Virus record (IMG/VR): IMGVR_UViG_3300035388_000077
Coordinates: 1 to 45,959 of that record
Length of the DNA stretch: 45,959 nt
Direction: 5' to 3' (one strand)
From: a virus
Both the position numbers and the translations under genes were made by a program. Under the pieces are notes generated by a model, which saw nothing but the letters and a program-made list of their open reading frames with translations, made no database searches and was not told the DNA's origin. Below are positions 34,874-42,576 of the stretch, piece by piece; positions within the stretch are counted from its first letter, which is position 1, and every line of letters starts with the position of its first letter.

Positions 34874-37851
34874 ATAATTCCCCTTTTTAGATATATTCTA
34901 CCTATCTCACTATCAATGTCCACTAACAGCTTTCTTTTTCTTTCTTTCAAAACTTTAATTTTCAATCTGTTATCTTGATTCATCAAATCATTAATTTTAT
35001 TGATCTCCTTTGATTTTCTTACAATTGTATCATGAGAAGATTTTTCAATTTTGTTTGTAAAGTCTAATGGATAAATACCAACTCTCTTCAACACAGCTGT
35101 TCCTCTTGACACAAAGCCACCTTCAAAAGGACTACCATACTCTCTTATGACTTTTTCAGTTACTGAAGAAGTCAACCATGCCTGAATATACTCTAAATCG
35201 TACGGACATGTTTTTTTCAGTTTGATCGCGCAGTAACCTGCAGTTCCTCCTGATGAGATAATCATATCATTCTCATCAATAATATACATAGGTTCTTTAC
35301 TTAAAATACCTACGATAATTTTTCTTGTATTAATCAATGAAGTAATACCTTGAGTTCTTCCGTACTGATACCAAGTATCTTTTGTAGCACCGGGTACATC
35401 TCTTACGCCATTATAAGTTTTAATTTGCTTCGGAACAAGTATATCAAAATGATCAAACAAATATTCATAAGCCCCTGGATACATTTTTTTAAAATTGTTA
35501 ATTAAAATTAGTGATCCATCTTCGTTATACGGGAATATTATCCTTTTATTAGTTAAAAGTTCGGAATAAGAATTAAGTCCCTTTTCCGATTTTTTCGTAG
35601 GTTTAAAATAGTTCTTTGTTATTTCTTTTTCAATATTATATTTTTTATTATTCTTGCAAATATAGTATTTAGAATTGTCTTCTCTATAAACTTCTTCATT
35701 CGTAAACCAATAAACAGGAGGTCTCTCTGCAGAAGTTTGAATACCATTATATATATCTACAAAATTGGTCAGCGGTACAATTTCATCACTTATATTACTT
35801 AAGTATTTATCAGCAATAAAACTCCATATTTTATTATCTATAGTGTCAATTTTTTTCCTAATCTGGAAAGTAAATTCATTGTTTAGCAAACTAGTGAAAC
35901 TATCCACAGTTTTAAATAGTAATTCATTATTCTGAGTTTTCTGATAAACTAAAATAGAACTATAAATAGTTTTATTTTTAAACAACTGAGAATCGCCAAA
36001 GTCAACAATTTCAACAAACTGCTTTTTTTCTGTTAAGATTTCTCTTAATTTAATGCCAGAACTGACCTTCATAAATTTATTAGGAATTAAAAAACTCAAA
36101 ACCCCATTTGTATTCAAGTTGTTAATAGCTTTTTCAACAAAAATAAAGTATTTATCAAATTGTTTGTATGCCGACTTGTAAATGTCTTTATACATCTTAA
36201 ATTCAATATCATTTAACAAATTATGCATATCTTCTGTTTTTACATAAGGAGGATTTCCAATAATTAAATCAAACTGTCTACCCTTTGCGATACTATTCCA
36301 ATCAAATGGAACTATCTCGTATAAATCGTAATGATTATACTTGTAATCATCAATCATTGAATAATCTATGAGTGAGTTTCCACACTGAATATTCATATCA
36401 ATGACCGGTAGTAAGGGGATATGGCTTTCTACAGTTGCCCTAGTTTCTCCCTCTAAAAGTTTTACTAAAAGTGAAAACTTAGTCACTTCTACTGCCTGTA
36501 AATCAATATCAATTCCATAAATGCAATTAACAATTATACTCTTTTTGATATCGATTGGTAACTTTAATTGGCCTCCATCAGAATATTCCAAAACTGAAAC
36601 ATCGTTCTTCAAATACCAATTAACAAACGTTTCTGAAACATAGTCATACAACTCCTCTAAAAATATTCCAGACCCACATGAAATATCTGCAAACTTCATT
36701 AACAAAATCTCAGCAGGTGTTCTATTCTCAAAAAGTCTTTTTAATGAATTTTCCACCATAAACTTAACTACTTCAATAGGAGTTGTGACGATTGATCTAT
36801 TAATGAAATCCTTCTTTTTAGTTAGAACTACCCGACCTTTATCAATAATTAGGCTCTCCGTTAAAAACATTTCATAAATTCTTCCTAATATATTAGGCTC
36901 GATTATATTAAACAAGTACGGACTTTTAGGATAATACAAGTCTTCAATCACACTCATAATGCAAGCATTTTCAAGATCGAAAGTAATTTCATTGTTGGTA
37001 AATAAACCGGAATTGTATCTCATATCTGCTTCTAAAAATAGCTCGTTAAGTTTTACAATTACGTCATTAGTATTTTGAGAAATTACCTTTAATTTATGAT
37101 ACTCTGCTAAATTCCTATCCTCACAAATTCTAAGAAAAACAAGTTTATTTATGAATCTCTGAACTGAGTCGTTTAAAAACTCTAAATCGCAGTATTTTAT
37201 TTTGTCCTTAAGGTAAAGTTCATTACTGATTTTAACTCTCCAACTATTCATTTTTCTTAAGAAGTGATCATCAACTTTCATCGCGAGTCTTTCATTTTCA
37301 ATTAATCTTTCCGAGTGAAACTTATCCAATCCTCCCTCATAGACTGATTCCTTTGAAAGTAACTTGAAAATCTGTTCTTTATTTTCTATATACTCTGAGA
37401 AATGAAATTTCCTAAATAACCCAATATTAACATTGTCATCATCAACTGGTACTATACCAGTGTCATATATGAGCAAATACTCAAAGTTTGTAAGTACTGA
37501 AAAATTATGGTTTGCATTCCATCCGTATTTTCTACATTGCATTATTGAGTCAATTGAATTTAGTATGTCCACTGAGGGTTTTTTCGCCTCAATAAACAAT
37601 TTTGTCACACCTCGAATTGTCAAAGTATAATCAGGTCTACTTGAATTGTCATCATATTTCTCTACAATTACTTCTCTATACTGTGGTGGAGTATTTTTTC
37701 CATTATTTACATCCCATCCGAGAAAGGATAACAGTTTATCGATATATTCAAGTCTACATGAATCTTCATTATACGAGTTTTTAGAATTCTTATAATATTC
37801 AAGATTTTTGTCAAAGTGTTCAATAACACTTTTAAATTCATTAATATCCAT
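34870..37851 (-). CDS. Type IIG restriction-modification enzyme (Eco57I-like)
   Basis: The product has 993 residues. The N-terminus is a PD-(D/E)xK nuclease: RLEYIDKLLSFLGWDV (33-48), RPDYTLTIRGVTKLFIEAKKP with D74, E88 and K90. A helical linker leads to the gamma-type methyltransferase: IVTTPIEVVKFMVENSL (354-370, motif X), FADISCGSGIFLEELYDYV (388-405, motif I), YGIDIDLQAVEVTKFSL and FDLIIGNPPYVKTEDM (NPPY 533-536, motif IV). The rest is probably the target-recognition region. Cleavage and methylation in one chain is typical of type IIG. It overlaps the next gene by four bases and has its own promoter and palindrome. Confidence 0.88.
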   Translation of the reverse strand: MDINEFKSVIEHFDKNLEYYKNSKNSYNEDSCRLEYIDKLLSFLGWDVNNGKNTPPQYREVIVEKYDDNSSRPDYTLTIRGVTKLFIEAKKPSVDILNSIDSIMQCRKYGWNANHNFSVLTNFEYLLIYDTGIVPVDDDNVNIGLFRKFHFSEYIENKEQIFKLLSKESVYEGGLDKFHSERLIENERLAMKVDDHFLRKMNSWRVKISNELYLKDKIKYCDLEFLNDSVQRFINKLVFLRICEDRNLAEYHKLKVISQNTNDVIVKLNELFLEADMRYNSGLFTNNEITFDLENACIMSVIEDLYYPKSPYLFNIIEPNILGRIYEMFLTESLIIDKGRVVLTKKKDFINRSIVTTPIEVVKFMVENSLKRLFENRTPAEILLMKFADISCGSGIFLEELYDYVSETFVNWYLKNDVSVLEYSDGGQLKLPIDIKKSIIVNCIYGIDIDLQAVEVTKFSLLVKLLEGETRATVESHIPLLPVIDMNIQCGNSLIDYSMIDDYKYNHYDLYEIVPFDWNSIAKGRQFDLIIGNPPYVKTEDMHNLLNDIEFKMYKDIYKSAYKQFDKYFIFVEKAINNLNTNGVLSFLIPNKFMKVSSGIKLREILTEKKQFVEIVDFGDSQLFKNKTIYSSILVYQKTQNNELLFKTVDSFTSLLNNEFTFQIRKKIDTIDNKIWSFIADKYLSNISDEIVPLTNFVDIYNGIQTSAERPPVYWFTNEEVYREDNSKYYICKNNKKYNIEKEITKNYFKPTKKSEKGLNSYSELLTNKRIIFPYNEDGSLILINNFKKMYPGAYEYLFDHFDILVPKQIKTYNGVRDVPGATKDTWYQYGRTQGITSLINTRKIIVGILSKEPMYIIDENDMIISSGGTAGYCAIKLKKTCPYDLEYIQAWLTSSVTEKVIREYGSPFEGGFVSRGTAVLKRVGIYPLDFTNKIEKSSHDTIVRKSKEINKINDLMNQDNRLKIKVLKERKRKLLVDIDSEIGRIYLKRGII

Positions 37852-37881
37852 TCATTTCAGCTACCTTCATATTATATTATT

Positions 37882-37915
37882 TTTACTGCAGTAAATTCAT
37901 GTTTTTATTATACCA
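37882..37915 (-). promoter_or_regulatory. Promoter and palindromic operator of the restriction operon
   Basis: On the minus strand TGGTATAAT (37915-37907) is an extended -10 without a good -35. Immediately downstream, TTTACTGCAGTAAA (37882-37895) is a perfect 14-bp palindrome placed at the likely transcription start. The IIG gene starts at 37851. This is where a repressor would block transcription. Confidence 0.6.
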
Positions 37916-37931
37916 CGTAAAATAATATATA

Positions 37932-38408
37932 TTACATATTGTTTTCATTAAAGTGTGACTTGCATTTTGGTGGTTTTATATTGAACTCTTTCTTTTTTAA
38001 CATAATCATTAATTTGTTTATAACGGTATATATTCTATTTTTACTCACATCATAATTATTTGCTATTTGCCTAATCGAGTAGTTATCAAAAATAATGTTA
38101 TGTAAGATTTTTCTCTTTTCGATATCAATAGTATTTACTAGTCTATAATACTCGTCTATTTTTATAGTAACTTTTTTAATAGCAGCTGTTACTTCTTCTA
38201 TTTTACCAATAGTATACAATAGATTATTCTCAACATTGTTACCTGATGTCCCAGGTCCTATTGAATCAAAGGAAACAGCGTTATAGCTATTAAGCCTCTG
38301 CTCATATTTCTTTAACTCCTCTGCTAACTCATCCTTCTTTCTAAAAGATCTCCTTACGTCATCTATCCACTGATAAAAATCTTTGTTTAAACCATTTCTC
38401 AATATCAA
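37932..38408 (-). CDS. RinA/ArpU-like late transcription regulator
   Basis: The 158-residue product has a helical N-terminal part and, at its C-terminus, a sigma-70 region 4-like helix-turn-helix: EKRKILHNIIFDNYSIRQIANNYDVSKNRIYTVINKLM. Proteins of this shape at the end of the early region (ArpU, RinA, DUF1492) activate late promoters. AGAAAGGA is followed by GTG (38411), TTG (38408) and a later TTG (38402); 38408 has the best spacing. It overlaps the DUF4373-like gene by 50 bp. It is the natural candidate to bind the 21-bp motif before the late promoter, but no evidence is direct. Confidence 0.6.
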   Translation of the reverse strand: MILRNGLNKDFYQWIDDVRRSFRKKDELAEELKKYEQRLNSYNAVSFDSIGPGTSGNNVENNLLYTIGKIEEVTAAIKKVTIKIDEYYRLVNTIDIEKRKILHNIIFDNYSIRQIANNYDVSKNRIYTVINKLMIMLKKKEFNIKPPKCKSHFNENNM

Positions 38409-39225
38409 CACGATCCTTTCTGTTCCTAAACTTCTCCAGGTTATTATATAGCGAAGTACTCATAAAGTTGTACCTGTCATCTATGGGGGTTTCTGTCTTG
38501 TTAGAGTATGCAATTATATAGTTAACTGCACTTAGTACATTCTCATATTCATATTTATCAATCACAGCTTCAAATAAACTGTTATACTTTAAAACTTGAG
38601 AATCACAATCTTTTATGTACTTTCTTTGAATTATCAATTTAGTAATGAAATGCATTTTGGGGGTCCCATAAATGCTTTTATCATATATTGTCTTTATATC
38701 ACTTTTACTTTTACTTTTACTTTGTGTACTATTGTTAACATTAATTGGGTTATTGCTGTCACAAACTAGGTTGTTGTCTACATTAACTATATTTTTTTGC
38801 ATGCTTAAAGGAGCTCCTAATTGTTCCATGGTTGCCGAGTCCAACAACCAATACTTGTTTATATTGATATTCCTTCTTCTTTTCGTTGAAAGAATAAATT
38901 GTTTCTGGATGGAGATTGAAGTGATAACACCTTGTGTGAAGAACGCTCTTTCAAAGAGTCTAAGTTCCACACAAGCGTGAATCATTTCCGAAATCTTGTC
39001 CACTCTTACCCAAAATGGTCCAACTAATCGATGTAATGTCAATAGTAGTTCATCGTGTGTCTTTTCTAAGTAATAGCCGTTCTCATAAACAAGAGCTAAG
39101 ATACGAATATATACAAACACTCCGATGGGTCCATGGTGGTAATGAAGTGACTCCAGTTTAGGATCATCAAAAGCATGCACGTCCAGTGGGAAATACTCTA
39201 ATCCACTTTTATACGGGCGTGCCAT
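38359..39225 (-). CDS. DUF4373-like (Lin1244/Lin1753) replication-associated protein
   Basis: The product has 288 residues. MARPYKSGLEYFPLDVHAFD at the start and the following VFVYIRILALVYENGYYL are diagnostic of the Lin1244/Lin1753 N-terminal (DUF4373) domain of phage replication proteins. A Ser/Asn-rich linker (about 150-175) and a helical C-terminal region resemble DnaD-like initiators. It ends with TGA. The 5' end lacks a good Shine-Dalgarno. It is the only replication-type gene visible apart from the SSB-like gene. Confidence 0.75.
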   Translation of the reverse strand: MARPYKSGLEYFPLDVHAFDDPKLESLHYHHGPIGVFVYIRILALVYENGYYLEKTHDELLLTLHRLVGPFWVRVDKISEMIHACVELRLFERAFFTQGVITSISIQKQFILSTKRRRNININKYWLLDSATMEQLGAPLSMQKNIVNVDNNLVCDSNNPINVNNSTQSKSKSKSDIKTIYDKSIYGTPKMHFITKLIIQRKYIKDCDSQVLKYNSLFEAVIDKYEYENVLSAVNYIIAYSNKTETPIDDRYNFMSTSLYNNLEKFRNRKDRVDIEKWFKQRFLSVDR

Positions 39226-39246
39226 TTTTAGCCATTTATCGTGTGG

Positions 39247-39273
39247 CGTTACCGTTCACAAGCATTATCGGTA
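39247..39273. repeat. 27-bp direct repeat, copy B
   Basis: CGTTACCGTTCACAAGCATT plus ATCGGTA: 25 of 27 match copy A at 31539-31565, in the same orientation, 7.7 kb apart. It covers the last codons and stop of the excisionase-like gene (minus strand DNACER stop). A third partial match, TATCGGTAAG, lies at 42311-42320. Confidence 0.85.
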
Positions 39274-39473
39274 GACCCCTTACACTTTTTTGTTTTTAAC
39301 GTAGACAAATATTTTTTGTAATGGATTTCTGTTACTTTCCATTGGTTTCCTATTTTGTATGCTAACAATTTTCTTTGTTTTATATGAGACATTATTGTTC
39401 TTCTGGTATATCCTGATGCTTCCATTATTTCATTTATGGTGTATGTTTTTTCTTGTTCTTTAAGTTTTAACAT
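39249..39473 (-). CDS. Excisionase-like small HTH protein
   Basis: This 74-residue protein has a MerR/excisionase-type winged helix: YTINEIMEASGYTRRTIMSHIKQRKLLAYKIGNQWKV (the '..l..a..l.vs..tv...i..g.l.a.k.g..w.i' pattern of excisionases). It overlaps the antirepressor stop by 14 bp. It may assist the tyrosine recombinase or act as a transcriptional regulator. Its last seven codons contain the 27-bp repeat that recurs before the late promoter. Confidence 0.75.
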   Translation of the reverse strand: MLKLKEQEKTYTINEIMEASGYTRRTIMSHIKQRKLLAYKIGNQWKVTEIHYKKYLSTLKTKKCKGSTDNACER

Positions 39474-40191
39474 TTCTAGTTACCTCATACTCCTTGAGAA
39501 TTTTCTCAATAAATCTTATTCCGCTTTTATATACAAATGTTCGGATTGTTGTGATAACACTTCCTCCCACTATCACTTTTGATTCTACTACTCTAAAAAG
39601 TTTTCTATCACAAAACTCTTGGTAGGGTATGTTTCCTTCATCAATTATATATGAAGCTCTCAATATCTTTAATAAACCATTATTACGGATTCCTCTATAT
39701 TTAACAACTTCATGGACTACATCTAAGTCGACACAACTGGTTGATCCCAGAAGTTTCTCTATAAATCTCAGTTTTGGTGCATCAAGTTTCATTGTTGATT
39801 CCAATATGTTATTTCGTATTTTCAAGTCCTGGTATTCATCTAAGAACTGGACTACTGTACTTGGATCAGTAAAATCTTCTACCTTGTAATCAATATACTT
39901 CACCAATTGAGGAAGCACTGTGCGAAACATCCAGTCGTATATCATGTCTGCTTCCGGTTTTCTTGATAGAAACAAACATGTCGTTAAGTATTTCGCACTG
40001 ATAAACAATTTAGTTTTCTCTTTTTTCACTGTAACGTACTTTATGTCATTGGAGGGGATTATTTTTCTACACTCCTGTACGCTTTTAATATTTAGTAGTC
40101 TTGCTACGTCTAGTAAACAGAAATACGGTTCTTTCTCTACTATAGAAGTTCTTAGCTTTCCATGTTCAACATTTACAAATTCCTTAATCAT
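39460..40191 (-). CDS. Phage antirepressor (Bro-N plus C-terminal ANT/KilA-C-like domain)
   Basis: The product has 243 residues. The N-terminus (GKLRTSIVEKEPYFCLLDVARLLNIKSV, ISAKYLTTCLFLSRKPEADMIYDWMFRTVLPQL) is a Bro-N domain; the C-terminal part (DAPKLRFIEKLLGS..., KILRASYIIDEGNIPYQEFCDRKLFRVVE, TTIRTFVYKSGIRFI) is the phage antirepressor KilAC type. GGGAGGATC precedes the ATG. It overlaps the excisionase-like gene. It should counteract the CI-like repressor on induction. Confidence 0.9.
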   Translation of the reverse strand: MIKEFVNVEHGKLRTSIVEKEPYFCLLDVARLLNIKSVQECRKIIPSNDIKYVTVKKEKTKLFISAKYLTTCLFLSRKPEADMIYDWMFRTVLPQLVKYIDYKVEDFTDPSTVVQFLDEYQDLKIRNNILESTMKLDAPKLRFIEKLLGSTSCVDLDVVHEVVKYRGIRNNGLLKILRASYIIDEGNIPYQEFCDRKLFRVVESKVIVGGSVITTIRTFVYKSGIRFIEKILKEYEVTRNVKT

Positions 40192-40219
40192 ATTTGATCC
40201 TCCCAGTAAGTTATGTTAG

Positions 40220-41134
40220 TTAAGGTTTACCAAACAACCTATCACTAATCTTATGTTCGTATTTTTCTTTTCTTTTTTTCATTCGATGAATATATATTTG
40301 TGTTGTTGCTGGATCTTTATGTCGTAATAATTGTTGCGTTTCATCGATTGTTGCTCCCTCTTCTAATGATAAGGTTGCTGTTGTGTGTCTTAAGCTATGT
40401 GCAGAATATCTAGGGTTGTCAATCCCTATTTGACGCAAGTATTCTTTTACTATTCCTCGAATCATCCTTGTTCTTAATCTTGTCCCTTTATGAGTTGAAC
40501 AATGGTTAATGAATAATGATTCATAGTTATCTGATCTTGCTTGTTGATATATTTCAAATAGATTATAAACTTGCGGTGACAGTTTCACATATTCATTCTT
40601 TTCATCACGTCCTTTTCCTCTTACGTATAGAACTTGTTCATCATCAACTCTGACAATATCATCAATATTGGATCGTTCGACTTCTATAGTTCGTAATCCA
40701 GTAGTTATAAGCAGTGCAATCAAAGTGTAATTTCTGATTCCTATGATATCTATTTCTGCTAATGTCTCTGCTCTTTTTAATAATCGTTGTGAGTCCTTAA
40801 TCGATAGAGCTTCTCGTTTAAAGTCTGATTCAATTTTCATTCCTTTAACACCTTCAGCTATGTTTGCTCCATAACCTTCAATGTAGTACCACCTGTAGAA
40901 ATTTCTAATCACAACAATATGTTTTTGGACTGAAGAAGCTTTCAGTCGTTTTTTTATTAACTCTCTATACTTTATAACATCCTGCCTAGTTGGTAAGTTA
41001 GGTAGTTTATCAACATACGATGCAAACTCTAATAGAATCCTGCTGTACCCGACTTTAGTATCCGATTTCACATCAATGTAATCAATATATTGTTTAATGT
41101 GGGTACGCAGAGAATTGCTTTTTTTCATGTTCAC
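40220..41134 (-). CDS. Tyrosine recombinase (XerC/D-like)
   Basis: The product has 304 residues. The N-terminal SAM-like core-binding domain is at about 5-95; the catalytic domain has R148 (TTGLRTIEV), K174 (VRGKGRDEK), H246-xx-R249 (AHSLRHT), H272 (LLRHKDP) and Y281 (TTQIYIH): the full set. It lacks an arm-binding domain, so it resembles XerC/D more than lambda integrase. It sits inside the minus-strand early operon between the Cro-like HTH and the antirepressor, not next to an obvious att site. The prophage also has two serine recombinases at its right end. Confidence 0.92.
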   Translation of the reverse strand: MNMKKSNSLRTHIKQYIDYIDVKSDTKVGYSRILLEFASYVDKLPNLPTRQDVIKYRELIKKRLKASSVQKHIVVIRNFYRWYYIEGYGANIAEGVKGMKIESDFKREALSIKDSQRLLKRAETLAEIDIIGIRNYTLIALLITTGLRTIEVERSNIDDIVRVDDEQVLYVRGKGRDEKNEYVKLSPQVYNLFEIYQQARSDNYESLFINHCSTHKGTRLRTRMIRGIVKEYLRQIGIDNPRYSAHSLRHTTATLSLEEGATIDETQQLLRHKDPATTQIYIHRMKKRKEKYEHKISDRLFGKP

Positions 41135-41359
41135 TTAGTATTTCTTATTAATATTATTTAAATCAGTAATATAGTCCGCTTCACTGTTTAACAACTTGAT
41201 TGGTTCCATATCCAGTGCCTTTACTAAATCTAGAAGTACTTTGACTGTTAAATGTTTACCTCGTTGCCCATTCTCTAATTGAAAATAATAGTATTGAGAT
41301 ATATCCATTATTCTAGATACCATTTCTGCTGAGTATCCCAGTTCAATTCTTCTTTGCAT
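41135..41359 (-). CDS. Small XRE-type HTH (Cro-like) protein
   Basis: The 74-residue product matches an XRE helix-turn-helix: RRIELGYSAEMVSRIMDISQYYYFQLENGQRG then LTVKVLLDLVKALDMEPIKLL. The ATG at 41359 has no ribosome-binding site. The frame stays open for 26 codons upstream, to AAGGAAGG at 41443-41450 with an ATT codon at 41437, so the real start may be upstream with a rare initiator. It is the first gene opposite the CI-like repressor and ends at the tyrosine recombinase start. Likely it controls the early promoter. Confidence 0.75.
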   Translation of the reverse strand: MQRRIELGYSAEMVSRIMDISQYYYFQLENGQRGKHLTVKVLLDLVKALDMEPIKLLNSEADYITDLNNINKKY

Positions 41360-41663
41360 TAAGTAAAATCTTGGTAGCGGTACATTTTGTCCCTTCTGTT
41401 TTTCATATCTTATGCGTCTCTTATCTAAGTTTAAAATATAATCCTTCCTTTACTGTAAAATTTGATGGCAATCCGATTATATAACAAATATTTAATTAGC
41501 GAAATAACCTAGAGCAACATATCGCATTATACTACAAATAGAGTTATAATCATTATCATTAAGCGATTAATTCACTAATATTATTGTTTTTACATACGTT
41601 TTCATTTGACAATGCAACGTTTGTTACTGTATACTTTTAATTAGAAAACGAAAGGATGTTTTT
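41360..41663. promoter_or_regulatory. Divergent early/repressor control region
   Basis: This ~300-bp region separates the CI-like (plus) and Cro-like (minus) genes. Plus strand: TTGACA (41606-41611), 18 bp, TATACT (41630-41635) for the repressor. Minus strand: TATAAT (41481-41476), no clear -35, for the early operon. Repeated ACGTTT elements (about 41596, 41617) and AAACG (41646) could be operators. Confidence 0.65.
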
Positions 41664-42260
41664 ATGGATAATTCAACCCAAAGTGATCAGTTTAACAAAC
41701 TATTTATCAGTGAAAACCTCAAGCGACTAAGAAAATCGTATAACTTATCACCAAAAAAAGTAGCTTCAATTATTGGTAAATCTCGGCAAGGATATGTCAA
41801 CTATGAAAATGGATCAAGGGAAATTGGAATACATGATTTAATTACCCTGTCAGGATTTTACAACACTTCGATAGATGCAATTGTAGGAAACCCCTTTTCA
41901 CTTAAAAACAACAATTCGCTCTCCTTCAGAACTTACGAACGTTCAGAAGGTATTCTCAAAGAAGTTATGCCTAATACCATATCAACTCTACTTGATGATG
42001 TTATCTGTGTTAATGAAAGTGAGAATCTTAATTTGTTCTTTTGGAAGACAAATGCAAATCAAAAAGGTCATGTAATGCTCTTTGAATATTATGATAAGCC
42101 ATTTATTTCCAAAGTCCATTATAACAAAAACCATGGTGGCTATTTTTATATTAATGATGAACCACTCTTTTTTAATAAAGCCCAAGCAGAAAGTCTGCTC
42201 TTTAAAGGCATTTACATGTCAAAATTGAAAAAAAACATGTCGATTCCGTATTTCTTTTAG
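41664..42260 (+). CDS. CI-like phage repressor
   Basis: The product has 198 residues. The N-terminal XRE domain reads ISENLKRLRKSYNLSPKKVASIIGKSRQGYVNYENGSREIGIHDLITLSGFYNTSIDAIVGNP. The C-terminal half (GHVMLFEYYDKPFISKVHYNKNHGGYFYIND) has the strand order of S24 LexA/CI dimerisation domains but no clear Ser-Lys catalytic pair, so RecA-driven self-cleavage is doubtful. GAAAGGATG precedes the ATG. The antirepressor at 39460 may be the induction route. It is divergent from the Cro-like HTH and maintains lysogeny. Confidence 0.88.
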   Translation: MDNSTQSDQFNKLFISENLKRLRKSYNLSPKKVASIIGKSRQGYVNYENGSREIGIHDLITLSGFYNTSIDAIVGNPFSLKNNNSLSFRTYERSEGILKEVMPNTISTLLDDVICVNESENLNLFFWKTNANQKGHVMLFEYYDKPFISKVHYNKNHGGYFYINDEPLFFNKAQAESLLFKGIYMSKLKKNMSIPYFF

Positions 42261-42261
42261 C

Positions 42262-42308
42262 AACTGTGCAGTTTGCAGGTAGTTTTATGTTTTGATACAT
42301 GATAAACT
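42262..42308 (+). promoter_or_regulatory. Second 21-bp motif with extended -10, faces recombinases
   Basis: The 21 bases at 42262-42282 are identical to the reverse complement of 31437-31457. Exactly 20 nt after it lies TGATAAACT (42300-42308), an extended -10-like element (TGN plus four of six -10 matches), the same spacing as at the late promoter. It lies just behind the CI stop and points to the recombinase genes. Confidence 0.55.
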
Positions 42309-42363
42309 ACTATCGGTAAGTTAGGAATCAACATTTACAAACTTTTTTAAGTCCCCCATTCTG

Positions 42364-42395
42364 AGAGGAATTGCTATATGCAATTCCTCTTTTTT
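42364..42395 (+). terminator. Strong intrinsic terminator before the recombinase operon
   Basis: AGAGGAATTGC (42364-42374) pairs with GCAATTCCTCT (42380-42390) around TATAT, followed by TTTTTT. It ends the CI transcript, and is also between the 42303 promoter and the first recombinase-operon gene at 42415. Confidence 0.9.
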
Positions 42396-42414
42396 CATGT
42401 CCGGAAAGGAAAAA

Positions 42415-42576
42415 ATGGAAACTAAAGAGAGTAATAATTATAATCACATGAAAATGCTTCTAGAACATCTATATAAAAATAATGAAATCCACTTTCTTGA
42501 ATATTATAAAACACTTCTTGATATCAATGAATTGTTTGGTGTTCCTGTAGCAAGACCGCTTGTTAAGTCAAAATGA
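42415..42576 (+). CDS. 53-codon small gene preceding the serine recombinases
   Basis: ATG at 42415 is preceded by GGAAAGGA and begins 20 bp after the terminator. The product METKESNNYNHMKMLLEHLY, then KNNEIHFLEYYKTLLDINEL and FGVPVARPLVKSK, is charged and helical, without a membrane segment. Its position directly before two large serine recombinases suggests a recombination directionality factor or cofactor, or a leader peptide; none of this can be confirmed by sequence. It is short but has a proper ribosome-binding site and ends with TGA. Confidence 0.6.
   Translation: METKESNNYNHMKMLLEHLYKNNEIHFLEYYKTLLDINELFGVPVARPLVKSK

Noticed and set aside
31620-37851. BREX type 2 locus
   Set aside because: A kinase and a methyltransferase are present, but there is no PglZ, BrxC/PglY-type ATPase or helicase nearby, and the large protein is a IIG enzyme with a nuclease domain.
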